Below are positions 24,039 to 35,320 of a stretch of DNA of 64,000 nt, piece after piece. The DNA comes from Nemertoderma westbladi (Eukaryota > Xenacoelomorpha > Nemertodermatida > Nemertodermatidae): assembly GCA_032718475.1 (NCBI GenBank), contig JAUCBJ010003016.1, positions 17,892 to 81,891 of the forward strand, given 5' to 3'. Below the pieces are notes generated by a model. It had not been told where the DNA came from, made no database searches, and worked only from the letters and a program-made list of their open reading frames with translations. The position numbers and the translations under genes were made by a program. Within the stretch, counting starts at the first letter, position 1. Each line of letters begins with the position of its first letter.

Positions 24039-24915
24039 TAAAACACCACAGTGTTTGTCAGCCATCTCGTTGTCCACCCGTTACTATGAAAGATTTGAGA
24101 AAAGATAGCAATCGATCGTATTGTGTCATTGAGGATGATTTTTAGATCAACACTGGTTTGTTATATTGTATCTTACTGTAGGAAGGTGATAGATGAACTC
24201 CTAGGGACCACAACACCATTAATTTTGTGAAGGCTTTGCATGTGGTTTTATCTACCCCCATGTCTGCGATTAGCCACGAAGTTTTAGGTGCTTCGAAATT
24301 CAAAACAACCCTGGTCGCACTCTTGGCGAGAGTTGAAACCACCGCTTCCTGATATGATGCTGATATACTAAGTAGCAGAAAATCATCTGCATAGACGATA
24401 GCGCCCACCCATACCTCACCAATAATGCAACAGCCCAAGCCAGAGCTTTGTAGTTCTGTTACCAAGTCGGATGTATATAAGTTGTACAGTGTGGAAGAAA
24501 GTCGAGAATCCTTGTTTAAGACCTCTCTTAGTCACAGGTATAGCAAGACTATCGATTCTATCTTTGAATTTTAGGAAGATTCGGCTGCAATAGTTAATAA
24601 TATAGAAGAAGGGTGGATGATAGATGTAGGTTAACGCCTTTTTGCAGTAGTTCCAAATTAGGGTGGTTGGTATAGTTATGATTGTCGAATGCTAAGTCAC
24701 TCAACATCAAGCTGGCATAGGTACACCAGTGAGCCCCATGATATATAGTGACAGTGGCGATAACCATGTCAGTGCCACACTTTTTATTAAAGGCAGTGTT
24801 ATTATTATGCATGTTACAGTCGCTGAGGTAACATGTAAGTATAACATGTTCGAAAATCTTCGCGAAAATGCTTATAGAACCTATGGGCCTATGCGATGAA
24901 GGTCGGATTAGGGAT
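24039..24915 (-). pseudogene. Older LINE reverse transcriptase relic, 3' half
   Basis: On the minus strand, in shifted frames, it reads HRPIGSISIFAKIFEHVI (near 24890-24835). It continues with GTDMVIATVTIYHGAHW...TYASLMLSDLAFD (24775-24690, motif A with its aspartate), then LKQGFSTFF near 24520 and VGAIVYADDFLLLS (24400-24360, the YADD catalytic motif), then a thumb-like tail. It is broken by frameshifts. The relic continues beyond the young LINE insertion at 27912-29540: the text KGKG there and HRPIGS here are adjacent motifs in non-LTR reverse transcriptases. Confidence 0.8.
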
Positions 24916-24926
24916 TGCCCCTTCCT

Positions 24927-27899
24927 AGACTAGCCTCAGTAAACACCCTAACACTCGGGTCCCCAATGCGACAAGGTGAGCTGACTGCCTTGGCAGATAA
25001 GCTTTCTCTTAGCGCAGTGGGTGTTCAAGAGCACCGAATGCAGACTGGACAGACTGATGAGGTTCTGATTAAGGACATGGGGGGCGGTTGGCGACTCGCC
25101 CTCGCGTCAGCAGATGATAGTGGCAATGGTGGAATTGGTCTATTGATGAATCCAACTGCACATGCAGCATTGGATAAAATAGACCAAATCTCTAACCGCG
25201 TCATCCGTTGCCACTTCTCATGTTCTGGAAGACTGGCTAAGAAGTTTCCTAAGGTGGTTCTGATTGTGTGCTACTCTCCAACTAGTGTTGCCCCTGTAGA
25301 GGAGGTGGAAAATTTCTACCACAATCTACAAGCAGCAACTGATGGAGTGGATCAGCATGCATTCTTAACATTCCTGGGAGACTTTAATGCAAGTCTGCAT
25401 CAATCACCTACATCGCCCTGGGTCTATAGCAATAGTGTTAACCGAAATTCTGTCCATCTTCAGGATTTTATCTCTGGAAATGGATTGTTTTCGGCTGGAA
25501 CCCAGTTCAAGAAGCGAACTGGAAAGCTATGGACTCATAGTGGACCCAGTGGTCACAAGTCCCAGATAGACCATATTCTGTTTCGTAGGAAATACAGGAG
25601 CTCTATACAAGACTGTAATGCATTTACACTTCGACCCTTCTCCAGTGATCACCGCCTTATTGTGGCCAAGGTAAGACTTAGTCTGCGTGCTAGCAGAACA
25701 ACGAAATCTGCCTTGCCACGGCATGACTGGTCCTCTCTGTTGCAACAGCCAAGTGTGAGATCCAGCTTCACACTACAGCTGAGCAACAGGTATGAGGCTC
25801 TTGCCTCTGAGGCGGCAGATCACTGTGAGGGCTATACTGCCTTTACAGAAGCAGTTAAGTTAGCAGCTGCAGAAACAGTTCCTGTATACCCTCGACACAG
25901 GAAAAGGGCCCCCTGGACTGACAACAAAATTCAGAAGTGCCGAAATGACCTTCATAAGGCGCAGAAAGAGTCCCGACTCAAACAGACTACAGCGGCCAAG
26001 AATGCAGTAAAAGCTGCATCTAGGTCCCTGAACAGGCAGTACTCTGTTAATCTACAGGAGCTAATAAACCAACAGGTTGATGCCATCAATGATGCTGACG
26101 ACAGCAGGCAATCATCCCAGGCATGGAAATCGATCAATCTGCTTACTGGGCGGAAAAGCCAACCAACCACCAAGGTTAAGGCTGAATCACCAGCCGATCG
26201 CCTCAATGGTTGGAAAGCCCACTTTGAAAAGCTCCTCAATAATGACAGGGTATTGCCTGATAACTTTATAGAAGTAAAAGTGTCTGAGTCTGTACTCCCA
26301 GATATTCCCATTGGCGATATCTCCTTTGCAGAAGTGAAGGCTGCTGCAAAGAGCATTAAGACCAATCGTGCCAGTGGAGTAGATGGTGTTCCCCCTGAGG
26401 TCTTTAAAATACCTGAGTGTTTAAAGCTCATCTATCCCATCATAGTAGACATGTACCGTACAACAAGAGTCCCACAAGAAATGAAAACAAATAAGTTGGT
26501 GCCAGTCCCCAAGAAGGGCAACCTAACACTCTATGGTTCTTTTCGGGGAATCTCATTGATCTCGATTGCTGCAAAACTATACAATAGAATTCTATTAAAT
26601 CGCATCAGGGATCCCATTGAGAGACTGCTACGTGGAAATCAGAATGGGTTCCGTAAAGGTCGTGGGACCATGGAGCCCATTTTGGCACTTAGAAGGATAA
26701 TTGAAGAGTTATCAAAAAAGAAAGACAGGCATCTGGCTGTTATCTTTGTTGACTTCTTCAAGGCCTTTGATTCAGTCTCTCGCTCACGTATGTTCAGCAT
26801 ACTTTCATTATATGGGATTCCTGATGAAATTATTGCAGCAATCAGATCAGTATACGATGGTTCGACAACATTTGTGTCTACTGTTGACGGTGACACAGAA
26901 CCATTTGAAGTGTTATGGGGCGTACTCCAAGGAGACACGCTTGCACCATTCTTGTTCATTATTGTGGTTGACTATGTTCTACGCATGTCCTTAGATCGTC
27001 ATAATGATGATGGGGTGATGATAACTCCACCTACTGGCTCCAGAAGTCGAGGAAATCCTGCCAAGTACCTAACTGATCTAGACTTTGCTGATGACTTAGG
27101 AGTACTCTCAGAATCATTAGAGGGAGCCCAGCGGCTCCTCAGCTCATTAGAACATGCTGCTTCTAGTGTTGGTCTTTTTATCAACTCCAGAAAAACCAAA
27201 ATTCTGACAGTTAACTTTGAAAGTCCTCAGCAAGTCTCTGATCGGATGAGCATAAGCTCAAAGGATGGTATGCTTGAGCATGTGGACGACTTCTGTTACC
27301 TGGGATCATGGATCCGGAAGTCAGGTGAGGACCTTCGAATACGTAAGGGAAAGGCATGGGCAGCCTTGAATAGGCTTTCCAGGATTTGGAAGTCACCTAG
27401 AATTAATCGGAAACTTAAGGTCCGATTATTTAGAGCAGCAGTAGTTCCAGTACTCCTCTACGGGAGTCCATGCTGGGCTCTAACTGCTGAGGACACCAAA
27501 TCTCTGGATGGCACATTCACAAGAATGCTACGCCGGGTACATTGTGTCAAGTTCAATGCACACATCTCCAACCAGACACTATATAACATTGGAGGTGTCT
27601 CATTGGTTCCCCCAAGCTTGACACTAGAACAAAATCGCCTCCGCTTTGCAGGACATTGCTTTCGCCGTGAGGACCAGCCAGTGCATAATCTTGTACTTTG
27701 GCAGCCTCATGGAGTGAATAAGCATGGTGGACAGCCCATGACTTTCTTGAGACGCATCTTAAAGGACACTGGCCTTAAAGATGCGGATGATCTAGCAAAT
27801 GTCATGGGTGATAGGGAGTTGTGGCGGTGCAATTTTGTTGACAAGCCGGCACAGCATTCTTAAAAATGCAGCTGCAATGCAGCATGCCGATCCTAGTAG
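24927..27899 (+). mobile_element. RTE-like LINE, 5'-truncated, coding-intact
   Basis: A 2.97-kb insertion into the older LINE relic. It ends in GCATGCCGATCC plus TAGTAG, the family's 3' end. Near-identical direct repeats TGCCCCTTCCT (24916-24926) and TGCCCCTTTCCT (27900-27911) flank it as the target duplication. Compared with the copy at 52273-55907 it lacks the first ~0.8 kb (5' UTR and N-terminal extension of ORF2), but the endonuclease and reverse transcriptase frame is unbroken. It lies in intron 2 of the receptor gene in antisense orientation. Assignment to the RTE group rests on the single-ORF layout, very short 3' UTR and simple-repeat tail; related clades are possible. Confidence 0.9.
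24929..27863 (+). CDS. LINE ORF2: endonuclease-reverse transcriptase
   Basis: An open frame of about 980 codons encoding the retrotransposition enzyme. The N-terminal apurinic-type (EEP) endonuclease begins at ASVNTLTLGS; it has VGVQEHRM (catalytic Glu about residue 39), LGDFNAS (about 154-160), QIDHILF (about 217) and SSDHRLI (about 243). Then comes a linker with a basic segment, and the reverse transcriptase: ASGVDGVPPEVFK, NGFRKGRGTMEP, FVDFFKAFD (motif A, about 610), GVLQGDTLAPF (about 671) and DLDFADDLG (motif C, about 723). The C-terminal domain has NRLRFAGHCFRRED and ends KPAQHS. No in-frame ATG precedes the endonuclease in this truncated copy, because the upstream start was lost, so natural translation is doubtful. 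All catalytic motifs look intact. Confidence 0.9.
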
Positions 27900-27911
27900 T
27901 GCCCCTTTCCT

Positions 27912-29540
27912 TTAAACAGACTACTACAGACTGAATCGCCAAAGAGATTAGGGACAACCTTTAGTTGAAAACAATCGCTGATTATGGTTGCAAGCAGGTC
28001 ACACACCGGGTCTGGGTTTAGGTAAAGGAAATGTTATATTGTTAGTGATGATATATCGCCAGCTTTACCTGTTGACAGACCATTTTATTACCAGTGGTGG
28101 GGCATTCGGTAAATGGGCTTGATGGCAGGCCTCCCTCATATGCTCCTGTAATGATTCGATTAGAACTTTACTTTCCGTGGTAGGTGGTAGCCAAGGGATT
28201 GAATTTAGAAGTATAATGAGTTCTATGTGTTTGTTGCATTTCTGCAGAGATTTCCTTTCAGTTCTTACCTTTATTGCGGATTAAGGTGGCCCAAAACTGG
28301 CTTGGATTCGATTTTATGTACCCATTTATTGAAGGAATTAGCTACTACGGTTCTTAGAAAGAAAGTTCTTTAGGCGGGGTGTTGTTAGTTTTGAGGATTT
28401 GAATGCATCTGCGATTGGGTTAACTCGATCTTTGTCATAGTCCTTCCAGAGTTTATAGAAGTCACTAGTGACCTTACTTTTGCATTTAAGTAAACATGGA
28501 CGGATTCTAATGTACTTCGTGACTATCTATGGCTGGCTAATGAATTGGGATGTGGTCCTGCGCAGCATTAATAATGGAGTTGCGCATGCATTCAGTAACA
28601 TCATTGAGGATTTCAGGGTATTGGACAAAAGTCTGCAGTGAGATTATGATATCTGTAAAAACACTTTCTACTGAGGAAATATAACTTTGGGTAGCCTTAT
28701 TCCAGGCAATTTTAATCTGTGGTGCAAACTTGGTTTAGGGTCGAGGTGGGGTCTTGTGGTGTTCCACTTTAAGTATGATCTCTGCAGTCAGTGGTGAAGG
28801 TATAGTTGTGGTCAGGGTCCTCTTCGTAAACTAAGCCACTGAGTAGGAGTAGTGAAGTGATTTGGTATAATAATATGATCAATTTAGGAAGCACCGTTTC
28901 CTTATGTAAAGGTAATACAAGGTCCAGAGGATACATTGTATGTGTCAATAGGGGAAAGATTGAGGTCAATGAAAGACTGAGAGATTTAACCCTTTCAGAT
29001 GGCCTGATAGCACCGAATCTTGAACCCTGAAAAGGTCCAAGATCTGCATTTGTGTCTGACATTATGATTGGCGTTATGGTTGATGGACAGTTACCGGTAT
29101 ATTTATATTCCAACATGTCGAACTAGTGTTCCTGCAATCCAACGATTGCGCACCTCTGCAGTAAGCCCAAATATATATTCAGTATTAGTGGCTAACCCTC
29201 TAGTATTGAAAGAACTGACTGAAAGTTTCCTTGCTATTGCTACCAGTTCCAATGCCAATGGGGTTGGGCTTAGTGCTAAAGGTACTTCCCATGGTAATGT
29301 GTGGATATCTGTGGTTTTCGGGAAGTGTGAGTTGCATCTTTGGTGGAAAATGTAGAAATATGTATAGATCGCTGTTTGGTGTTCCAGGTAAGGCAATAAG
29401 TGCCCATCCTGTAGTCTGTTGGGACCTGCCTGGGTCCCCAGTTCCTGTATGTGTATTTTGTTGTAGTCCCCGAGAGATGCGTGTCAGGCTGCTGTTCAAC
29501 TGGGAAACCTTCAGGACCTGAGGTTAGTGCATGCTTGCTA
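27912..29540 (-). pseudogene. Older LINE relic, endonuclease and start of RT
   Basis: Minus-strand reading gives, from high to low coordinate: SSFNTRGLATNTEYIFGL (29215-29160, start of an EEP endonuclease); MSDTNADLGPFQGSRFGA (29062-29010, the GDxNA-type motif); THTMYPLDLVLP near 28940; a pre-RT region; and ICDLLATIISDC...FGDSVCSSLFKGKG (28010-27915), the start of the reverse transcriptase palm. The sequence stops at the young LINE's target duplication and resumes at 24915. Stops and frameshifts throughout make it inactive. The region 29220-29540 may hold the element's 5' part but I cannot identify it. Confidence 0.7.
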
Positions 29541-29779
29541 GTCAGATTATTGGCTGAATCCAGTGTAACCAGGAAAAGCCCGGTGGCCAGAAGCCTTTCT
29601 TTGTAACTTTTTTCTGCATCGTTGAGATCGGCAGCAATTGTAGCATTATTTTAATCCTCATGTCTGTTCCATCTCATTGTGATCCTATGTACATGTAAGA
29701 AATCGCACTTTTACCAAGTATCGAACACACACCACGTAGATCAGTGGTGTAGCGATATACCAACTCATCTAACAAGCAA

Positions 29780-30740
29780 ATTACAGAGAAAGACTTTTGG
29801 CTCAAACAGACCACGGCAGCTAAGAAAGCAGTCAAGGATATTTGTAGATCCTGGAATAGGCAGTACTCTGATAATCTACTGAAGCTTCTCAATCAACAGG
29901 TTGATACCATCAATGATACCGATGACAGCAGTCAATCAGCCCAGGCATGGAAATCGATCAACTTTCTGACTAGGAGTAAAGTCAACCAACCACCATGGTT
30001 GAGGCTGAATCTCATTATAATAGACAAGTACCGGATGAAGTGAATCCAACAAGAAATGAAAACGGACCCCGTTCCCCATTCCCAAGAAGGGCAACCTAAC
30101 ACTCTATGGATTTTTTTGTGGAATCTCGTTAATCTCGATTGCCTGAAAGCTTATATACAATTATATAGCATCAGGTTCTGTAAAAGTTCTGGGACCAGGG
30201 AGGCCATTCCGGTGCTTAGAAGACTAATTGAAGAGTTCAAAAGAGAACGATAGACATCTGGATGTTATCTTTGATGACTTCTTTAAGGCCTTCGAATCAG
30301 TATCTCGATCATGTATGTGTTCAGGTTCAGCATACTTGCGCTAAATGGGATTCACGATGAAAGGACGACAGCAATCAGTTAACACTCTGTTAAGACCAAG
30401 AAGACTAAAATTTTGAAAGTTAACTTTGAAAGTCCTCCGGAAATGTCTGAACATATGAAGTGCTTGAGCATGTGGATGACTTCTGCTACATGGGATCTTG
30501 GATCCGGAAGTCAGACCTTCGAATACGGGAAGGCGTAAGGGAAATCTCTAGACATATACAAGAAAGCTAGACCGGGTTCACTGTGTAATGTACTATGCAC
30601 ACATATCCAACCAGACACTATATAACATTAGAGGTGTTCCATTGGTACTCTCCCAAGCTTGAGACTTGAACAGAGCAGCCTCTGCTTCGCAGGACAATGC
30701 TTTCGCCGTGAGGTCCAGCCTGTGCACAATCTTGTGCTTT
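29780..30740 (+). mobile_element. Decayed RTE-like LINE, first part
   Basis: Collinear with the intact LINE from about its KESRLKQTTAAKNAV segment. Matching stretches include GGCAGTACTCTGATAATCTA, CAGGCATGGAAATCGATCAA, AAGGGCAACCTAACACTCTA and CATGTGGATGACTTCTGCTA, then GCTTTCGCCGTGAGG. It has many deletions and frameshifts. At 30740 the sequence AATCTTGTGCTTT is interrupted by the 1-kb composite and resumes at 31760. Confidence 0.9.
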
Positions 30741-31759
30741 AATAATAATGAATTGTTGTGGGGTGAGTGACGGTTAATTAAATATATAATGTGGATAGGA
30801 CAATATGATAATGCTCTCCATAGCGAAAAATTTCCTTTGAGTGATTAGTTGGCCTAAATATGATATCCCACTCCATAGTGAAATATTCATCCGATCTGGT
30901 AGCTCATTACACACACCCGGCTGATGATAACCGTAAGTTTGAAACCTAGGTACCGGGTTCGAGCCCCAACAGGGTCGGTTGATATTTTTCGCTATGGAGA
31001 GCATTATCATATTGTCCTATCCACATTATATATTTAATTAACCGTCACTCACCCCACAACAATTCATTATTATTATTAATTAACAGCCTGGGCCAGGCAT
31101 TACGGGGTCTCAGTGGTTTCTACAACACTGTATAATAGTTATTCTTTGAGGCATGGTTGCCATTTCTGGCAGAGCACGGGAATAACGTTGTACTTTCCTT
31201 TGAGTGATTAGTTGGCCTAAATATGATATCCCACTCCATAGTGAAATCTTCATCTGATCTAGTAGCTCAGTCAACACACCCGGCTGATGATAACCGTAAG
31301 TTTGAAACCTAGGTACCGGGTTCGAGCCCCAACAGGGTCGGTTGATATTTTTCGCTATGGAGAGCATTATCATATTGTCCTATCCACATTATATATTTAA
31401 TTAACCGTCACTCACCCCACAACAATTCATTATTATTATTAATTAACAGCCTGGGCCAGGCATTACGGGGTCTCAGTGGTTTCTACAACACTGTATAATA
31501 GTTATTCTTTGAGGCATGGTTGCCATTTCTGGCAGAGCACGGGAATAACGTTGTACTTTCCTTTGAGTGATTAGTTGGCCTAAATATGATATCCCACTCC
31601 ATAGTGAAATCTTCATCCGATCTGGTAGCTCAGTCACACACACCCGGCTGATGATAACCGGAAGTTTGAAACCTAGGTACCGGGTTCGAGCCCCAACAGG
31701 GTCGGTTGATATTTTTCGCTATGGAGAGCATTATCATATTGTCCTATCCACATTATATA
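30741..31759. mobile_element. SINE-containing inverted-repeat composite, 363-bp tandem units
   Basis: Flanked by a perfect 13-bp duplication AATCTTGTGCTTT (30728-30740 and 31760-31772). The inner structure is tandem with a 363-bp period (TTTCCTTTGAGTGATTAG at 30831, 31194 and 31557; the last copy is partial). Each unit has a tRNA-like core: TGGTAGCTCAGTCAC (A-box type) and, about 45 bases later, GGTTCGAGCCCC (B-box match). A ~90-bp arm (TGTGGATAGGACAATATGAT...CCATAGCGAAAAAT) opens the insertion and its inverted copy follows each core. A 13-bp duplication favours LINE-type integration, while inverted arms are typical of foldback elements; the mixture is unusual. No protein is encoded. Confidence 0.8.
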
Positions 31760-31965
31760 AATCTTGTGCTTTGGCAGCCTCAAAGAGAAAATAAGGAAGG
31801 TGGACAGCCCATGACTTTCTTGAGATGCCACTTAAAGGAAACTGGCATTGAAGATGCGGATAATCTTGCGAAGGTCATGGGGGATAAGGAGTTGTGGCGG
31901 CGCAATTTTGTCGACAGGCCGGCATACCATTCTTAATGCAAGCTGCATTACAACATGCAAATTGT
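31760..31965 (+). mobile_element. Decayed RTE-like LINE, last part
   Basis: Continuation of the copy at 29780-30740: AATCTTGTGCTTTGGCAGCC, then GGTGGACAGCCCATGACTTT, GGAGTTGTGGCGG and GACAGGCCGGCATACCATTC, and the family 3' end GCTGCATTACAACATGC. Its (TAG)n tail is lost. Confidence 0.9.
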
Positions 31966-32092
31966 GGTTTTCATGGTGGTGGCACAAATACATTGTTAAG
32001 TCAGCATAGCCTCTCAATGTGCAGCTGCATGCAGCAGGCCTTTTATAGATAGAATTATACTTTCACTGAGTGTTAATAAAATCTTCACTTAC

Positions 32093-32288
32093 CATTAAAA
32101 CTGAGTTCGGCTTTTGATAGCAAGGCAATCTGGTACTGTCCGTCAGCATTGTTGTATAACACCATATCAGGTCTCCATATCCAATCCGATGGTACCATTA
32201 TAGTCTCAATACCACCATAGTTCATGGGCTCCCATACCAGATTGACATCCCTCCACTTATGATAAATCCAAATACTCGTTTTCATTAC
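32093..32288 (-). CDS. CHRNA-like: Nicotinic ACh receptor alpha-type subunit, exon 2
   Basis: Exon of 196 bases, phase 0 at the start and phase 1 at the end, encoding residues 82-146 of the extracellular domain. The acceptor is TTTGCAAAG before GTAATGAAA and the donor is AATG|GTAAGT. VMKTSIWIYHKWRD carries the loop-D tryptophan (W88). DWIWRPDMVLYNNADG holds the conserved WxPD motif and the loop-A tyrosine (Y126) of the agonist site. Joined to exon 3 it reads ELSFNGYITWVPP, a continuous match to the family's beta-strand leading to the Cys-loop, which confirms the 17-kb splice. Confidence 0.95.
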
Positions 32289-33616
32289 CTTTGCAAAAAA
32301 ATATGTTTGTAATTACAACTACAGAAAAATATTACTTTTGACACGTAGGTAAGTAATAAGCTGCAAACCAACTCCTTAAAGTCCTGGAGTATTTGATTTT
32401 ATATATTGAAAGATGTAGAGGCCGACCTAAAATTCCAGTACACCGAAGACACTCTACAAATTTGAATTTCAGGCTCAAATTAATACAGTAAATGGCCTAG
32501 CTTGACTATACTGCAATATTATTTTTCAAATCTCAATATTCAGTGACAAAAAATATTACTGTTTGAATCATTATAATCTTTGCAAAAATTGGCTAAAGTT
32601 TGTTAGTATCCGTAAAAGTTAAAGTGGAGTTAGTGGCACACATTTGCGATATGGTTGTCGGCCGCCAACAGGACATTTGTTAGTTACAGTACAGACACTG
32701 ACGCACAAGGACATCAATGATCAACAGTTTTGTGATCAACAAATGTGGTACAGATCGTCCGCGTTACAGAACATTGCGATGAAAGTTCGTCCACTTCGTT
32801 CGTCATCACTTATTAATGAGTTCGAGTTGGCGTGAGGCCTACGTAATGCGTAGGGTCGCAGTTGGTGTATTTTTAATACACAAACAAACACTGGTTTGTG
32901 TTGGTGTTTGTGGACATCATTATAAAAGCTAGATTGAAAGGCAACTTAGGAAAGACCGGGCAATTAATTTTGACAAGCGCTAGTTACACAGCGGAAATCA
33001 ACCCCAATCCCAACAGCTCGTTTGTGCCACTGTACATCAACATATTCCTGTCCTGTGCAACAAGCGTGATTCTAAGCCCATACCCATCATCCCATCAACG
33101 ACAGGTGAGCAAAATGATATGAATCATTTTGAATAAGAGCAGCGGCAGGAGCTTAACTCTGAGATCACCATTCTCTGCTATTATCATTGGAATAATTGCG
33201 ATTATATATCGGAGTCGTTCCTTACAAGAGATCATTAGTATAGTGGCGCCACACTGATCTCATAATTAGTGAATGTTACCGCTTTTATTGAAGATACGTT
33301 TCCCAGGGGAGGGAGTGGGCAGGGGGTCAGCTGAGCTTAAAACCATACACTGCGACTGCATGTCAAGCATGTAGCTTAAACTGATACAGGCAATATGGAG
33401 AATGACTGATACTAGAATCATGTATACTCATACTGTTAACTATAACTGTCATACTGTTTACATTATTCTATAGGCCTTACGGTCGGTCGGTATACTAATT
33501 TTTTTTTTGTTTCCCTGAAGGTAGTACAGTATTACATCTCTTACAAAATGTTCAGTAATTTGGGAAAACAAAAAAAGATCAGATAATTGTACCACAAACT
33601 CAGCATCAAACAAAAA
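32289..33616. other. Intron 1, no gene recognised
   Basis: A CpG-containing patch at about 32640-32870 and an open frame at 32898-33122 ending near CGACAG|GTGAGC (a donor-like site on the plus strand) are the only items of note. Neither encodes a recognisable protein. Confidence 0.35.
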
Positions 33617-33740
33617 TCAGCGAACTGTTATAATTATGTGTCAGGGGGTGGGGGTGTCAGTGGGGGTGTGTGTGTCGGAAGCCAAGATATAACTAGCCAT
33701 AGTATATATAATAAATTATAATAATTCGCTAAGATGGCTT
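33617..33740 (+). mobile_element. Small MITE-like repeat, copy 2
   Basis: Same order as 21373-21480: AGCGAACTGTTATAA, then a GTGTGTGT run, CGGAAGCCAAGATA, AACTAGCCATAGTATA, and an inverted end TTATAATAATTCGCT. The copies differ in the length of the GT-rich middle. Confidence 0.65.
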
Positions 33741-34206
33741 GTTGCTTGTGCAGAATAAAGGCCACACTCTTGTTAAGAAGAGACCACGTCATAGTTAACG
33801 GTTAACCCATTGTCGTTTAAAGTAGTATTACAAATATTGATTATGTCTGAAGATGGCGCATATTCCCATTTCAACTTTAGGTTTAGCCTAAGATCTCCTA
33901 TTGAATAATAAAAATAATATTGTTTACGACCGCGTTTTCCTTTGAAGGATGAAATTTATCCAATCGATATTATTTCGAGAAAGACGTTGGTTCTTACTTC
34001 ACACTATGAGTAGGTTTATCCTATAATTAGAATTTATTAACTCTTCACTACATTAACTCGAGTAAAATAAATTTTCAAAATAACATCTCACTTATTTAAT
34101 TCTATTTTATTTGCACACCGTGAAGTTTTAATTTATTGCTTAATTCGTGGAACTGTAATGAATCCACTCTAACAACATACTGCCAGATAGACGGACACTT
34201 AAAATC
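33741..34206. other. Intron 1, no gene recognised
   Basis: AT-rich; no coding or repeat content recognised. Confidence 0.35.
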
Positions 34207-34690
34207 TCAGCATGACCTACTATAGATACGACCCGCCAAGCTGCTGCAAGGCCCCTAAATTTAGTGGGCCAGTTATTTCTCTTAGATAGAACCCCTGAAA
34301 CAATACGTCTAGCGCGTCGAAAGTACTTGTCCCTAACTAAAATTATGTCCTCTTTCAGATGAGACCAATAAAAAGTTAATAGCTCCAATAGTTTTCGAGA
34401 TATGAGGAGTTCCTGGCACCCATACCATATCAACACCTTTCGGAATTGATAAAATTACACAAAATACATCACCCTTCAAGACTTTGGTATAACCATGAAA
34501 CCATACTATGCATTTTTGTTTTGTTTAATTCATTATTAGTAATCGAAAGCACGATTAGAAGCAAAATTTTCATTTTTTTAGCACCAAAAGTGCAAGTAGC
34601 ACTTTTTCAAACGTGGTAAATTGGCCATACAGTTTGGCTACTGAGGTTTTAGAATGTGCTGATTTCATTGGGAAGGTTTATTCATCTACA
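34207..34690 (+). repeat. Left arm of a long inverted repeat
   Basis: About 480 bp that recurs in reverse complement at 37095-37612. Shared landmarks are ATACGACCCGCCAAGCTGCT, GGGCCAGTTATTTCTC, CGCGTCGAAAGTACTTGTCC, GTCCTCTTTCAGATGAGAC and TAGAATGTGCTGATTTCATT. The arms are diverged by indels. Together with the contents they look like an old, non-autonomous foldback transposon of about 3.4 kb. No transposase is visible. Confidence 0.85.
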
Positions 34691-34899
34691 TCAAACATAT
34701 CGAAGAGTTGTGTAATATAACAACATAGGCAGACATATTGTTATATTAGTTATTAGTCAGTTATTTGTGCCCCTGGAGCGCGAAAAAAACAAGTAGTGGA
34801 AATATGATAATGAAAAATCACCACGAAAACAAATTGATTTTATGACCATATAGGGATGCTGATCACGAATATGTCACTCAACAATATCGTATTATCCAA

Positions 34900-35320
34900 C
34901 CAAATTTGATTTTTGCCGTTTGAAATTTTATGCTACTTGTATTTTTCGTCGCACCAGACAAACACCAAAAACGATAGTTGCGTTACCATGTTTTTTACGA
35001 GTTGTATCGTTATCAGCGGCTTTGAAAACCAGTGTAGCTTCAGAATTACAAAACCAAAAGCAAAATTTTACAGTTTGAAATTTTTCCTACTTGTACTTTT
35101 CGTTCTGGGGCATCAGAATGACACAAAAATTGGGTTTGCACATACCAGAAATATTTATAACTACTTCCATCGTGATCAGCGACCTCGAAAACCCATATAC
35201 GTTCAGAATTATCTAACCAAACACAAAATGTTTAGTTTGAAAATTTTTACTTGTATTTTTCGTCCTGGGGGACAAAATAGCACCAAAAATAATTGATGCA
35301 TTGCCAGAAAATTTTTTTAA
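34900..35320 (+). repeat. Three diverged ~157-bp direct repeats
   Basis: Copies start near 34917, 35073 and 35233. Each has a TTTGAAATTTT/CTACTTGTA(C/T)TTTTCGTC core followed by a CACCAAAAA- or CACAAAAATT-type stretch and then ATCGT(G/T)ATCAGCG. They lie inside the long inverted repeat; a weaker related segment (GAGCTACTTGTAATTTTGG) lies inside the right arm near 37190. The long open frame here is repeat-derived. Confidence 0.75.

Larger units (their letters stand above)
15066..32092 (-). other. Intron 2 of the receptor gene (17 kb)
   Basis: Bounded by donor AATG|GTAAGT (32092) and acceptor AATAAG (15066), phase 1. It contains most of the mobile and tandem repeats listed separately between 15.3 and 32.0 kb. 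The two RTE-like LINE insertions are in antisense orientation to the host gene. The GTAAGT donor is a strong consensus, in keeping with the need to splice a long, repeat-laden intron. Confidence 0.8.

Noticed and set aside
30880-31715. Three tRNA genes in tandem
   Set aside because: A- and B-box-like sequences are present but no cloverleaf can be drawn; they are parts of a 363-bp repeated mobile unit.
32644-33122. Possible exon pair with a GTGAGC donor
   Set aside because: Neither frame resembles a known protein and no acceptor or partner exon could be identified.
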